In this document: positions 26,389 through 35,602 of the stretch, piece by piece
How the letters are laid out: each line of letters opens with the position of its first letter
How positions within the stretch are numbered: the first letter of the stretch is position 1
Origin: Akkermansia sp.
GTDB lineage: Bacteria; Verrucomicrobiota; Verrucomicrobiia; Verrucomicrobiales; Akkermansiaceae
Assembly (NCBI GenBank): GCA_017555025.1
Contig: JAFZHC010000009.1
Coordinates: 186,001-250,000, forward strand
DNA: 64,000 nucleotides
Direction of reading: 5' to 3'
Translations under genes and position numbers: made by a program
The notes under the pieces: generated by a model
Database searches by the model: none
The model's input: only the letters and a program-made list of their open reading frames with translations
Told to the model about the DNA's origin: nothing

Positions 26389-27486
26389 ATGTCTGATTTG
26401 ACGAAGAAAAATCCTGAGCACAAGGTTTACTTGGATGTATTACGTATTTTGTGTATTACGCTAGTGGTGTTCAATCACACATCTGCATTTCACCAACCAT
26501 TATTTAAGCCGGTTGGTGAGAATTTGTTTGCTTTGGTAGTTAGTATTTCAGCAAAAATCGCCGTACCTGTTTTTTTTATGATTTCAGGGGCTCTACTGTT
26601 GAATAAAGATGAATCTCTTGTAATGTTACTTCGGAAGCGAGTATTGCGTTTTTTACTTGTGATTTTGTTGTTTACTTGTATACAATACATATATTTATGC
26701 CATCTAAGCAATATATCTCTTTCATTCAACGGATATATTTTAATGTGTATAAACCCTCTTATGCTTCGCGCTGAAGTTTCTTGGTTTCTTTGTGCATATT
26801 TGGCTTTTTTATTAATGTTGCCTATGCTTAGAGGCATGGCAAAAAATATCTCGTCTTCTGTATATATATATGCTCTGTTTCTGGTAATTTTTTTGCAAGT
26901 CATTTTACCTAGCACTATTTTTTTACTGAGACATAAAGAACCGGTTATCCCCTTATTGAATTATCTTCCTATTATATCTGGCTCATATATTAATGAGGGG
27001 GTATATTCGATTCTATTCTTTTTGTTGGGCTATTACCTTGAAGAAAAAATCCACAACAAGGTTATCTCTGTTAAAACGTTAACAATAATTGGACTAATAT
27101 CGTTGATATTAATTATTTTTTCTGCTCTAACGACCAGACATGCTAGCGGGTATATTCGAAATGATGATACAGTCTCTTTACAACATTTACCTTGGTTCTC
27201 GGGCTCGGTTATACCTGCATGCGTGTTTATATATTTGCTTGTAAAAAAGATTTTCCTGAGCTGGAATATCTCACCGCGTTTTCAATGGTTGCTGTCAAAA
27301 TTAGGTGGAGCTGTATTTACAGTCTTCTTTATTGAAAACATACTGCGCAATGCCTATTCTCCATTGTTTGAAAATTACAGCAAAGAATATTGGCCTTCTG
27401 TTTGGGTGACTCTTTTGACCGTTGCCAGCGGGTTGATAATAGGTCTGATTGTTAAGCAAATTCCCGGTCTGAAGAAGATATTGTAA
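26389..27486 (+). CDS. Acyltransferase family 3 (OafA/WecH-like) membrane protein
   Basis: The 365-residue protein has about ten hydrophobic segments. Near the N-terminus is the family signature VYLDVLRILCITLVVFNHTS, with the histidine that is catalytic in acyltransferase-3 proteins, followed by FFMISGALLLNKDE. Such enzymes acetylate or acylate surface polysaccharides, lipids or peptidoglycan from the membrane. Base composition is strikingly AT-rich, with many ATA, TTA and TTT codons unlike every neighbour, which indicates recent acquisition. It begins 21 bases after the ABC-F stop and has no Shine-Dalgarno sequence. It is followed by a copy of the ABC-F tail. Confidence 0.88.
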   Translation: MSDLTKKNPEHKVYLDVLRILCITLVVFNHTSAFHQPLFKPVGENLFALVVSISAKIAVPVFFMISGALLLNKDESLVMLLRKRVLRFLLVILLFTCIQYIYLCHLSNISLSFNGYILMCINPLMLRAEVSWFLCAYLAFLLMLPMLRGMAKNISSSVYIYALFLVIFLQVILPSTIFLLRHKEPVIPLLNYLPIISGSYINEGVYSILFFLLGYYLEEKIHNKVISVKTLTIIGLISLILIIFSALTTRHASGYIRNDDTVSLQHLPWFSGSVIPACVFIYLLVKKIFLSWNISPRFQWLLSKLGGAVFTVFFIENILRNAYSPLFENYSKEYWPSVWVTLLTVASGLIIGLIVKQIPGLKKIL

Positions 27487-27517
27487 GAGGGACTGTCACC
27501 TGTGCCTTTTTATAAAT

Positions 27518-27681
27518 AAAAGCTTGAGAATATGAGCGATAACCAGAAGCTCATGGAGCTCACTCAGCAGTACCAATCGATTGAACGCGAAACGGAGGCT
27601 CTCTTTACCCGCTGGGAAGAACTCACCACCGCTATCGAACAGGCAGAAGCCGAACTCGCCGCCGGCGAGCAGGGGTGCTGA
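27518..27681 (+). pseudogene. Displaced 3' remnant of the ABC-F gene
   Basis: This open fragment encodes about 52 codons homologous to the ABC-F C-terminus (LMELTQQYQSIERETEAL onwards). It ends AAGEQGC before a TGA at 27679-27681, while the intact gene ends AAGE. Most differences from the intact copy are silent, so both were under coding selection until recently. The reading frame contains an internal ATG at 27532, but no promoter or Shine-Dalgarno sequence is evident, so it is probably untranslated. Confidence 0.82.
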
Positions 27682-27742
27682 TTTTTGTCAGGGTGGACTA
27701 CTGATGGTGGTCTCTATACAGGTCGCTTAAGGCGAGGGGTAT

Positions 27743-28807
27743 TTATTCCTTTGCTCCGGCGGCGCGGAGAATTTCTGCTACTTCTTTGCGATTATTACTC
27801 AAGGCGCTTGCTAGCGGTGTTTCTTTGAAGTAGGTGTTTTTGAGATTGATATCAGCGCCGGCGGCAATCAGCATACGCACGATTTCGGCTTGTCCCGCAG
27901 CAGCTGCCATGTGCAGCATGGTGGTACCATCCAGTTTTCGGTTGATGTTCTTTATCTCCTGATGAGCTAAGAGCATGCGCAGACATTCTGTTTTGCCAGC
28001 CCAGACGGCAAGCCAGAAAGCGGTTTCCCGGTCATCATTGGGGAGATTGGCATCCGCCCCGGCTGCAAGAAGCTGCTCCACTATATCCGTATATCCCCAG
28101 CGCACGGCGTGGTGCAGGGCGGTGTTGTCGTCTTCGTCCTTTGCGTTGACGTTTGCCTTGGCGCTGAGCATCATACGCACAATGTCCGAGTGCTCACCGT
28201 GAGCCGCGCGCACAAGAGCTTCACCAAGCTCGTCCTTTGTGCTGGTTGGCAGGAGTTGCTTTACCCGCTCCATGTCGGCGCTTTCTGCTGCTTCGGGCAG
28301 GTTGAGCGTTGCTCCGGCTGCGCGCAATAGTTCCGCTGCTTCGGTGTGCGAAGTCCAGAGTGCTGCGCTGAGTGCGTTATGCCTATCATTGCGGGCATGT
28401 ACATCTGCCCCGGCATCGAGTAACAGGCGTACAACATCTGCATTGCCATCGGAGGCCGCATAGATGAGTGCGGTCGTGCCCAAGGTGGTGGCTGCATTCA
28501 CCTCCGCGCCCGCTTCCAGCAGCGCTTTTACGGTGCTGAGGCTGCCACGCGCGGCGGCATCCATGAGCGGAGTGGTGTCAAGCAGTTGTTCATTTCTGCG
28601 AGTATTCACCTCCGCTCCGGCGGCAATAAGAGCCTCTGCTGTTTCCCAATGGTTCATACCGATGGCACTGTGCAGTGCTGTCCATCCGTCATCATCTGTA
28701 GCGTTGATGTCAGCCCCTTGTTTCAGGAGGCTCAACACCTTTGTCGTGTTGCCCTTTTCCGCTTGCTTTATGAGCTTGCGATTTTTATCGAAAAGTTTGG
28801 AAAGCAT
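27743..28807 (-). CDS. Ankyrin-repeat protein
   Basis: The 354-residue protein consists almost entirely of ankyrin repeats (about nine), with the consensus G-T-ALH-AA and LL-AGAD-N spaced every 33 residues or so. Examples are DDGWTALHSAI, LGTTALIYAA and EDDNTALHHAV. There is no signal peptide or membrane segment. Ankyrin stacks mediate protein-protein contacts and the partner is unknown. It starts 17 bases after the beta-CASP hydrolase gene and is probably the last gene of the AI-2E transporter-lysA-hydrolase operon. Confidence 0.93.
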   Translation of the reverse strand: MLSKLFDKNRKLIKQAEKGNTTKVLSLLKQGADINATDDDGWTALHSAIGMNHWETAEALIAAGAEVNTRRNEQLLDTTPLMDAAARGSLSTVKALLEAGAEVNAATTLGTTALIYAASDGNADVVRLLLDAGADVHARNDRHNALSAALWTSHTEAAELLRAAGATLNLPEAAESADMERVKQLLPTSTKDELGEALVRAAHGEHSDIVRMMLSAKANVNAKDEDDNTALHHAVRWGYTDIVEQLLAAGADANLPNDDRETAFWLAVWAGKTECLRMLLAHQEIKNINRKLDGTTMLHMAAAAGQAEIVRMLIAAGADINLKNTYFKETPLASALSNNRKEVAEILRAAGAKE

Positions 28808-28824
28808 GGCAAAGGTGTTCGAAA

Positions 28825-30189
28825 TCAGGCTAAACGCACCGTTTTGCCCGGGCGGGGACAGAGGATGCGGCTGTCGGGCAGAGCTTCGGTCAGCGTAGCC
28901 TGCATGCTGGCCATGGCATCTTCATCGCCGTGCACGAGCACAACGGTGTGCGGTTTCAGCTGACAGGCGTAGTCCACCAGAGCCGAGCGGGTGGCGTGGC
29001 CGGAGAAGTCGAAGCATTCAGTACGGCAAAGCAGGGGGTAAGCCTGGCCTTTACCGTTGAGCTTTACGTTTTCGCCCGGTTTAGTAGCTTTGATGCGCCC
29101 TGCGGGAGATTCCGGATCACTATAACCGACAAAGAGGATGGCGTCGTTCTTGTGCGGTAGTACCTGAGCGGCCATCTTGTAAGAGACGGTATGCTCGCTC
29201 ATCATACCGCTGGACACAAGGTAGATGTTACCGGGAGTGGCAACGAGGGGGCCTTTATCCTGCTTGGGTAGGCCATGGGTCTCGACATCTTCCTTGATGC
29301 GGTAACCGGGCTTGAGGCGCGGAGTGCTATCGCACAGGCGGTCATAGACTTGAGTAATTTTGGAGCTCAGACCGCCGAAGTATACCGGAACATCCGGTAT
29401 AAGCCCCTGGCGCTTAAAGCGACCTATCTCGCAGAGAAGTTCCTGGCTCTTGCCGAGGGCAAATACGGGGATGAGTACAGCACCGCCGCCTTCCAGTACC
29501 TCGCGGATAGTGCGAGCAAAACGCAGCATTTCCTTCTCGCGAGTGTAGGACGGGTCGCGGTCGGTGAGGCCGTGGGTGCACTCCATGATGAGCACATCCA
29601 CGCCACTTTGCGGAAAGTCAGCACCGCCGATGATGGTTTGGTTGTCAAATTGCACATCGCCGGTATAGAACACCGTGGTGCCGCTCTGCCCCTCCAGCAT
29701 TACGCCGCAGGAGCCAAGGATGTGCCCGGCATCGTGCAGAGTGGCGAGCACTGTACCGTTATTGCCTGTGCGGAAGGGCTCGTTATAAGGGCGTGTAACC
29801 CAGGCATTCACATGGCGTTGTAATTCACCGTGTGTAAAGAAAGGGTACTCGATAATACCTTCTCCCATGCGTTTTGCCGTCATCACGTTCACAGAGTTGT
29901 GCAGCATTGCATCGCCTACTTCAGCGGTACCGACGGTCATAATGACCTCAGCACGAGGGTACTCATCCTGAAAAACGGGCAGGGTGCCAATGTGGTCCAG
30001 ATGGGAGTGAGTAATGAAAATAGCATCAGGGTCTGCCGCTCCGATAAGCGAGAAATTCGGCTTAGCGGCATTGCCATCCTGCTTGGGGTGCATGCCGCAA
30101 TCGAGCACAATGCGGGAGCCCTCCATATCAAGCAAGTAACAGTTGGCCCCGATTTCAGGGCCTGCTGTCAGGTTGGTAAGGGTAATCAT
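28825..30189 (-). CDS. Beta-CASP metallo-beta-lactamase-fold hydrolase (RNase/CPSF-like)
   Basis: The 454-residue protein has the metallo-beta-lactamase motif THSHLDH (H61, H63, D65, H66) and downstream metal ligands in DAGHILGS and YTGDVQF. It then has a beta-CASP domain and the C-terminal RNA-metabolism motif FSGHATRSALVDYA with VLVHGDEDAM. This combination marks predicted RNA endo- or exonucleases related to CPSF-73. The ATG at 30189 gives the normal N-terminus. A longer in-frame start lies within lysA. It follows lysA by 10 bases. Confidence 0.93.
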   Translation of the reverse strand: MITLTNLTAGPEIGANCYLLDMEGSRIVLDCGMHPKQDGNAAKPNFSLIGAADPDAIFITHSHLDHIGTLPVFQDEYPRAEVIMTVGTAEVGDAMLHNSVNVMTAKRMGEGIIEYPFFTHGELQRHVNAWVTRPYNEPFRTGNNGTVLATLHDAGHILGSCGVMLEGQSGTTVFYTGDVQFDNQTIIGGADFPQSGVDVLIMECTHGLTDRDPSYTREKEMLRFARTIREVLEGGGAVLIPVFALGKSQELLCEIGRFKRQGLIPDVPVYFGGLSSKITQVYDRLCDSTPRLKPGYRIKEDVETHGLPKQDKGPLVATPGNIYLVSSGMMSEHTVSYKMAAQVLPHKNDAILFVGYSDPESPAGRIKATKPGENVKLNGKGQAYPLLCRTECFDFSGHATRSALVDYACQLKPHTVVLVHGDEDAMASMQATLTEALPDSRILCPRPGKTVRLA

Positions 30190-30199
30190 GGCGCAATCT

Positions 30200-31486
30200 T
30201 TACTCGGGCAAACACTCGTCTGCAACAATCTGCTCCAGCGTCTGGCGACGGCGGATGATGTGCCACTTGTCTCCATCTACTAGCACTTCGGCGGCCAAAG
30301 GGCGCGAGTTGTAGGTGCTGGCCATACTGAAGCCGTAGGCACCGGCACTCATCTCGGCCAGAACTTCGCCGGGCTTCACGTCAGCAATCTCGCGGTTTTG
30401 TGCCTGAAAATCACCACTCTCACAGATGGGGCCTACGATATCGGCAACGATAGTATCGCCGTGGTGCTCTTTTACTGGCCAGATTTCATGGTAGCCCTCG
30501 TAGAGAGCGGGGCGAATGATGTCGTTCATGCCGGCATCAATCATCTTGAAAGTTTTAGCCTCGCCTTTCTTCTCATACAGGCAGGTAGTCAGCATACAGG
30601 CGGCATTGCCTACCAGTCGGCGACCGGGTTCAAGCAAAATCTTGAGACCAAGCGGCTGCAGCAAAGGGATGAGCGCCTGAGCATAACTCTTGAGGGTAAT
30701 CTGTTCGGGGCGAGCCGTCCACCACTCCTCCTTGCCGGAGGCCAGACATCCATCGTATACAATACCGATGCCGCCGCCAATGCTCCAGAACTCGATATTG
30801 TAAAGTTCCTTGAGCTTGGTAACGAGGGGAGCAACTTTTGTTACAGCCTTCACAAATGGCTCTACCTCAGTAAGCTGTGAGCCAATATGCATCTGCAAGC
30901 CGCGAATATAGAGGTTGGGCATCTCGGCGGCGATGGTGGCATAAAGCTCTTCAATGCGGGAGAAGTCCACACCGAACTTGTTCTCCTTGGTACCGGTTGT
31001 GATGTATTTGTGAGTGTTGGCCTCCACGTTGGGATTCACACGTACTGCGATGGGAGCCTTAACGCCCATTTCGCCGGCAATGCGGTTAATCTCTCGCAGT
31101 TCGTTTTCACTCTCACAGTTAAAGCAATAGATATTCAGAGAGAGAGCATAGCGAATCTCAGCCTCGGTTTTACCCACACCGGCGTAGGTACACAAAGTGG
31201 GGTCGCCACCGGCATTGACCACGCGCCACAGCTCACCGCCGGACACGATATCAAAGCCCACTCCCTGTTGAGCCATAAGGTTAAGAATGGCCTTATTGGA
31301 ACAGGCCTTTACGGCATAAGCCACATGAGCATCGAGCGGAGCCAGCTCTCGCTGCAGCTCCGCAAGGTCATCCATAATCGTTTTACGGCTATACACAAAA
31401 GTAGGGGTGCCAACAGCTGCGGCGATGTCAGCGAGGTTAACCCCCTCGCAGCAAAGCGTGCCATTGTTATATGCGAATGAGTGCAT
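30200..31486 (-). CDS. lysA: Diaminopimelate decarboxylase
   Basis: This 428-residue fold-type III PLP enzyme has the cofactor lysine K60 in VAYAVKACSNKA. Other motifs are the glycine-rich phosphate site WSIGGGIG, the second-subunit cysteine motif GPICESGDF, and the C-terminal AGAYGFSMASTYN with substrate-binding tyrosines. It decarboxylates meso-diaminopimelate to lysine, the last step of lysine synthesis. It lies two bases after the AI-2E-family transporter and just before the beta-CASP hydrolase. Its early sequence (SFAYNNGTLCCEGVNLADIA) is typical of LysA rather than of ornithine or carboxynorspermidine decarboxylases. Confidence 0.95.
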   Translation of the reverse strand: MHSFAYNNGTLCCEGVNLADIAAAVGTPTFVYSRKTIMDDLAELQRELAPLDAHVAYAVKACSNKAILNLMAQQGVGFDIVSGGELWRVVNAGGDPTLCTYAGVGKTEAEIRYALSLNIYCFNCESENELREINRIAGEMGVKAPIAVRVNPNVEANTHKYITTGTKENKFGVDFSRIEELYATIAAEMPNLYIRGLQMHIGSQLTEVEPFVKAVTKVAPLVTKLKELYNIEFWSIGGGIGIVYDGCLASGKEEWWTARPEQITLKSYAQALIPLLQPLGLKILLEPGRRLVGNAACMLTTCLYEKKGEAKTFKMIDAGMNDIIRPALYEGYHEIWPVKEHHGDTIVADIVGPICESGDFQAQNREIADVKPGEVLAEMSAGAYGFSMASTYNSRPLAAEVLVDGDKWHIIRRRQTLEQIVADECLPE

Positions 31487-31488
31487 GA

Positions 31489-32610
31489 TTAATGTTTCTT
31501 GTTGTTGTTTTTGATATCTTCAGTTGATGGCGTGGCATTATCGTCAATAAGTGCTGCCACCCAGGCAAGGTCTTGCGAGTTTTCCAGCGCAAGTTTCAGC
31601 ATCACAGAAATGGGTACGGCAAGCAGCATACCGCAGGGCCCCCATACCCATCCCCAGAGCATCACGGAAAGCAGAACCACCGAGGTAGCTATACCAAACT
31701 GCTTGCCAAGGAAAAGAGGTTCAATGCCATTGCCAATCACGAAATTAATCAAGACATACCCGACGGCTACAATAAGTCCGGTGCCCAAATCGCCCAGAAC
31801 TGCGCCCAGCAGGATGGGAGGAATGGCTGCCACAATGGAGCCGATGGTCGGGATGTAATTCAGCAGATAGGCCACTACACCCCACAGGAAGGCAAACGGT
31901 ACATTCTGCCAGCTGCACAGCCACCAGGCCAGCAGACCGGTACAGGCGCTGGCTACAGTCTTAATGAAGAGATAACGCTGAATACCTTTGAGTGATTCGA
32001 TAAATTTTACCTTACCCTGCATGCTGTTGGGCAGGGAGCGAAAGTTGCGCATGAATAGAGGTGCTTCTCCCAGCAGGAAAGTCATCAGCACCAGCACAAG
32101 CGTGGTAACAGATGTCATGGCAATCACCTGACCGCCCAGCGTCTGAGAGATGGTCAGAATGACCTTGGGATCAAAGTATTCCTTGGGGTTCTGAATGAAC
32201 TGCTGTGCCTCTGCGCCATATCCCCAGTCATTCAGAAATTGCATAACCGATTGGTAGTTATCCTCCATCTTTACCAGAAAATCACCTTCAATGGTGGCTT
32301 TCATATCGGCTGCCAGGAATTTAATGAGCGAGCCGGCTGCATAGATGATGCCGGCATCGGCCACTACGGTAAAGAATACAGCAAGCCAATGGGGGAAGCG
32401 CAGCCAACGGCGCAGGATATCCGTCACCGAATAACTGATGACGGCGAGGAACATTGCCATCACAATGGGAACCAGCAATTCCCGGGCATGTTTAAGGCCG
32501 AAAAGCACAATGATGGCACATGCTGCCGTAAGCAGAAAGCGGGCTCCTTCACCCCAACCACTCTGCTGCTGAATCCTTTTGTTGGTATCTTCCTCTCCGA
32601 TAGTCTGCAT
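31489..32610 (-). CDS. AI-2E family transporter (PF01594-type permease)
   Basis: The 373-residue membrane protein has two N-terminal helices (about 24-70), a further helix near 85-105, a central cytoplasmic helical domain, and a C-terminal bundle with FLWGVVAYLLNYIPTIGSIVAAIPP. That last motif is diagnostic for the AI-2E/YdiK/TqsA family. Substrates vary, including autoinducer-2 and ion exchange, so the role is undecided. It heads the operon with lysA, the beta-CASP hydrolase and the ankyrin protein, and its promoter almost abuts the start codon. Confidence 0.9.
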   Translation of the reverse strand: MQTIGEEDTNKRIQQQSGWGEGARFLLTAACAIIVLFGLKHARELLVPIVMAMFLAVISYSVTDILRRWLRFPHWLAVFFTVVADAGIIYAAGSLIKFLAADMKATIEGDFLVKMEDNYQSVMQFLNDWGYGAEAQQFIQNPKEYFDPKVILTISQTLGGQVIAMTSVTTLVLVLMTFLLGEAPLFMRNFRSLPNSMQGKVKFIESLKGIQRYLFIKTVASACTGLLAWWLCSWQNVPFAFLWGVVAYLLNYIPTIGSIVAAIPPILLGAVLGDLGTGLIVAVGYVLINFVIGNGIEPLFLGKQFGIATSVVLLSVMLWGWVWGPCGMLLAVPISVMLKLALENSQDLAWVAALIDDNATPSTEDIKNNNKKH

Positions 32611-32619
32611 TGCGGGGAG

Positions 32620-32648
32620 ATTTTACACCTTTTCGGTGCGTTATTCAA
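32620..32648 (-). promoter_or_regulatory. Promoter of the AI-2E transporter-lysA operon
   Basis: TTGAAT (32648-32643), 17 bases, TAAAAT (32625-32620) on the minus strand. The -10 ends nine bases before the ATG at 32610. The spacer holds a small inverted repeat, CACC-GAAAA-GGTG. Confidence 0.65.
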
Positions 32649-32692
32649 GCGTCAAGGCTCGTATGGCGCACTTTATCCGGCAATAGAAAAAA

Positions 32693-33487
32693 TCAGATAA
32701 TTTTTTCCAGAATTTCGGCCGTATTGCCCAATTGAAGGAAGGAATGTAGACGTTCGTTTTCGAGGAGCGAGACATAATGACCTTCCTCCACCATGGTGCG
32801 TAATCCTTTATCCCTGAATAAATCTAAAAACCGAGCCGCATGAGGCACCCCGCAACGAGACAACCTTTCATTGTAGAAGCTGGTGAACTCCGGCTCTGAA
32901 AGAGAGCAGCCATAGGCGACCAAACAAGCCAGATTGGCCTGAGCCGGGCTTTCCAATGGGTCAATATGGCGCAGCCAGGCCGTAGCTTCTGCTTTGCGTA
33001 AGGCATTCTTTGCCTGAGTAAACCAAGGCATGGCCGGGGCTTCTTTCTTCTCTTTGGTAGCATCTGCCAGATCGCAGTAATAAGCTACGCGGGCAATGTT
33101 GCCGTAGTATGAAACAGCCACCGTCCCCACCCATATCATCACGAGACTCATCAGCACGGTTGTAATAATACCGCAGGGGCTTGCGCCACCTCGCCTCCAT
33201 GAGAAGAGCTGAGAAAACCAGTTCATACCGTGGAAGAAGACGGCAAAGGTGAAAATACCCAGCCCCCACGCAAGCACCTGCACCATCCAGGGGCGAGGGG
33301 CATCGGTTACAAGTGCAAGCAGGGTTACACCCTTGTTTTGCAAGAAAATCCACATGCCTATACCGCCGATTACGGCCATGGCAAGCAGAATCATACGAAT
33401 GACACCTTTCAGCACGGAAAAGATGACGATAAACAGCAGGAGTACTGCCAGTATGAGCAGAATGGTGGTTTGAGCGTCGAAGTTCAT
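32693..33487 (-). CDS. CvpA-like membrane protein, unknown function
   Basis: The 264-residue product has four or five hydrophobic helices in its first 135 residues (about 8-26, 28-50, 66-86 and 105-125), arranged like CvpA/colicin V production proteins. A soluble helical tail of about 130 residues follows. Homology is by layout only. The gene overlaps the upstream multihaem cytochrome gene by four bases, so the two are translationally coupled and may work together at the membrane. Confidence 0.65.
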   Translation of the reverse strand: MNFDAQTTILLILAVLLLFIVIFSVLKGVIRMILLAMAVIGGIGMWIFLQNKGVTLLALVTDAPRPWMVQVLAWGLGIFTFAVFFHGMNWFSQLFSWRRGGASPCGIITTVLMSLVMIWVGTVAVSYYGNIARVAYYCDLADATKEKKEAPAMPWFTQAKNALRKAEATAWLRHIDPLESPAQANLACLVAYGCSLSEPEFTSFYNERLSRCGVPHAARFLDLFRDKGLRTMVEEGHYVSLLENERLHSFLQLGNTAEILEKII

Positions 33488-35565
33488 TGTTGTTGAGTTG
33501 ATGGCGGATTCTGAAGGGCACGCATGCGCTCTAACTCTTTACGAGCGTCATCCTCGCGGCCGATATATTGCAGAAGAGCGGCTTTATTCTGTCGGGCTCT
33601 GTGATGAGTGGGGGTTAATTGCAGAGCCTTATCAAGGGCGCTGATGGCATACCCGTATTGCCCGACTTCTGCCAGAATAAGGCCGAGTCGGTAAAAAGCC
33701 TCGCTATTCTGAGGGGCTACACGGGTGCAGTTCAACATCTGCTGCAAGGCGTCCATCGGGCGATTGTGGCGAGCCAGAAAAACAGCATAATCCATATATG
33801 CCACATAAGCGGCGGGGTCAAGCTCAATAGCTCGCCGGTACTGCCGCTCTGCTTCCTCGCTGTTGCCCTCAGCTTCAGCCAGTACGGCCAGCTGCATGGC
33901 GCCTGTAGGTTGGTCTGCCTGGTGGGCGGCAATGGCTTTCATTTCGGCCACGACGGCGGCAGCCTGTTGTTTACGCACGAAAGAGTCAATGATAGGCCAA
34001 GCTGCTGCACGGCGCACGAGCTTAACGGAATCGTTGGCCATGTTTTTCGCCTCTGCGCCCAGTACACGAGCTGCTGCTGCTCGTACCATCGCATTTTCGT
34101 GAGTGGCATCTGTTCGAGCAGCCTGAAGTATTTCTTCGGTGGGTTCTTGCTGAGCCAATAGCTCCAGTAGTGTTGCTCGCCATCCGGGAATATCTTCAGA
34201 ACTCAGAGCTGTAAGTAACTCCGATATGTTGCCCTGACCGGCCAGAGCATGATGAATAGCTTTGGTGCGAGCTCGATAACGCGAGAGCGTTTTGCCGGGG
34301 TATAATGAGCTGACAACCTGCGCAGCCTTTGCATTATCCATGTTGGTGTGGCACATGGTACAGGCATTGGGTATACCTAACTCCGCACTTAACTGAGGAT
34401 CCGGAGAATTGAAGGAATGGTCGCGCCGCGGGTCTCGAGCCATGTAAGAGCTTTCCGGCATGTGGCATTCCACACAGCGGCGCCCTTTGCTACCGGTCGG
34501 GCAGGGACTATGGGTAGCCGGGTCAATAATCGGACTGGCGGTCTCCCCAACCTTGGTGCCGCCTGCGTGACAACGCATGCACAGGGAATTATCTTCCTGC
34601 GGGAGCTTAAGCTGAGCCGTATGCGGGTCATGGCAATCCAGGCAGGATACACCGGCTTTACCCATGCGGCTCAGGCGCAGGCCGGTTTCGCAGTAATCTT
34701 CGTCCCGCTGCATGCCGTTGGCCCAGAAAATGCCTTGTATAATGGGTAGTTCAAGGCGGAAGTGATCATCAAACTTATCCCCCACCACAAACCGATCATC
34801 AAATTCTTCGCGTCGGGCATGACAAGTGGCACAGTTATCGTGCATCTGGCTTGTGCTGAGCTTTCGATCAGCAGCTGCAACCATGCACCCGTCTTCAGCC
34901 GGTTGTGCAGCCGGTTTGTGACATTGAATACAGCTCACACCGGGTTCTTTCCAGGTCGAGGCATATCGATCTGTAGCGGCATCATAATTCTTACGGAAAT
35001 GCGATGTGTGGCACCAGGCACATTGAGAGTTCCAGTTCATTCCCCGGCCTAGCCAATGCCCCCAATCTCCGGGTTCGCGACTGGCAAGGCCCTCCTGTGA
35101 AAGGCGGGAATCCGCCTCAAACATGTCAAACCACTCCCGTTTGTTGACATCCCAGGCTGCGCTGGGGGTATGTAATCCGCCATCTTTACCCTCAACAAGA
35201 TACTGAACCAGAGGTCGCCTACCCAGAACAGAGTGTACCTTGAACGTTTGCTTGCTCTTGCTGTCGTTCAGCAACAGAGCTCCGGCTCGATTGGTATTAA
35301 ATGTCAGTTCAGAACCGTGCGCCTGAAGTCGCTGACCGTGGAATGGCTCCGAATCGAGTGCTGCATCTACCCGGCGATAGGCCCAAGCATGGTCACTACC
35401 GGCCCAATCTTCAAACTCCTTCACATGGCAGGCAGCGCATTGCAGGGAAATAGGTACTTCGCTCTGCTTCCAATGAGCACTCTGCCCGGCATACGGCGGG
35501 ATTTTCTGCGCCTCATCACAGGCACAGAGCAGCAGGAGTGCAGGGAATAGCAGATAGTGTTTCAC
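33484..35565 (-). CDS. Octahaem c-type cytochrome with C-terminal TPR repeats
   Basis: The 693-residue secreted protein starts at a GTG, which a promoter supports. Its signal has a lipobox-like LCAC (Cys 16), so it may be a lipoprotein. Eight CXXCH haem-binding motifs occur between residue 43 and about 410: CAACH, CAWCH, CIQCH, CATCH, CLDCH, CMRCH, CVECH and CTMCH. The C-terminal 270 residues form HEAT- and tetratricopeptide-type helices. Octahaem TPR cytochromes of this layout are common in Verrucomicrobia, Planctomycetes and Deltaproteobacteria and probably carry electrons or reduce small oxyanions. The exact substrate is unknown. No partner oxidase or cytochrome-maturation gene is in the window. 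Confidence 0.88.
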   Translation of the reverse strand: MKHYLLFPALLLLCACDEAQKIPPYAGQSAHWKQSEVPISLQCAACHVKEFEDWAGSDHAWAYRRVDAALDSEPFHGQRLQAHGSELTFNTNRAGALLLNDSKSKQTFKVHSVLGRRPLVQYLVEGKDGGLHTPSAAWDVNKREWFDMFEADSRLSQEGLASREPGDWGHWLGRGMNWNSQCAWCHTSHFRKNYDAATDRYASTWKEPGVSCIQCHKPAAQPAEDGCMVAAADRKLSTSQMHDNCATCHARREEFDDRFVVGDKFDDHFRLELPIIQGIFWANGMQRDEDYCETGLRLSRMGKAGVSCLDCHDPHTAQLKLPQEDNSLCMRCHAGGTKVGETASPIIDPATHSPCPTGSKGRRCVECHMPESSYMARDPRRDHSFNSPDPQLSAELGIPNACTMCHTNMDNAKAAQVVSSLYPGKTLSRYRARTKAIHHALAGQGNISELLTALSSEDIPGWRATLLELLAQQEPTEEILQAARTDATHENAMVRAAAARVLGAEAKNMANDSVKLVRRAAAWPIIDSFVRKQQAAAVVAEMKAIAAHQADQPTGAMQLAVLAEAEGNSEEAERQYRRAIELDPAAYVAYMDYAVFLARHNRPMDALQQMLNCTRVAPQNSEAFYRLGLILAEVGQYGYAISALDKALQLTPTHHRARQNKAALLQYIGREDDARKELERMRALQNPPSTQQQ

Positions 35566-35573
35566 GACGCGCT

Positions 35574-35602
35574 ATGTTAACATGTCACCCCTTGCTTAGC
35601 AA
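35574..35602 (-). promoter_or_regulatory. Promoter of the octahaem cytochrome operon
   Basis: TTGCTA (35602-35597), 17 bases, TAACAT (35579-35574) on the minus strand. The -10 ends eight bases before the GTG at 35565. The -35 is part of a perfect small hairpin (CTTGC-TTA-GCAAG) at the hrpA 3' end. Confidence 0.6.

Larger units (their letters stand above)
26213..27681 (+). repeat. Imperfect direct repeat of the ABC-F 3' end flanking an acyltransferase gene
   Basis: The sequence at 26213-26367, which encodes the C-terminus of the ABC-F protein, recurs at 27518-27681. I count about 16 mismatches in roughly 153 aligned bases, most at third codon positions. The repeats enclose the AT-rich acyltransferase gene, with only about 20-30 bases on either side. 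Confidence 0.9.

Noticed and set aside
26389..27681. Transposon or integron around the acyltransferase
   Set aside because: There is no transposase, integrase or terminal inverted repeat; the flanking repeat is gene-derived.
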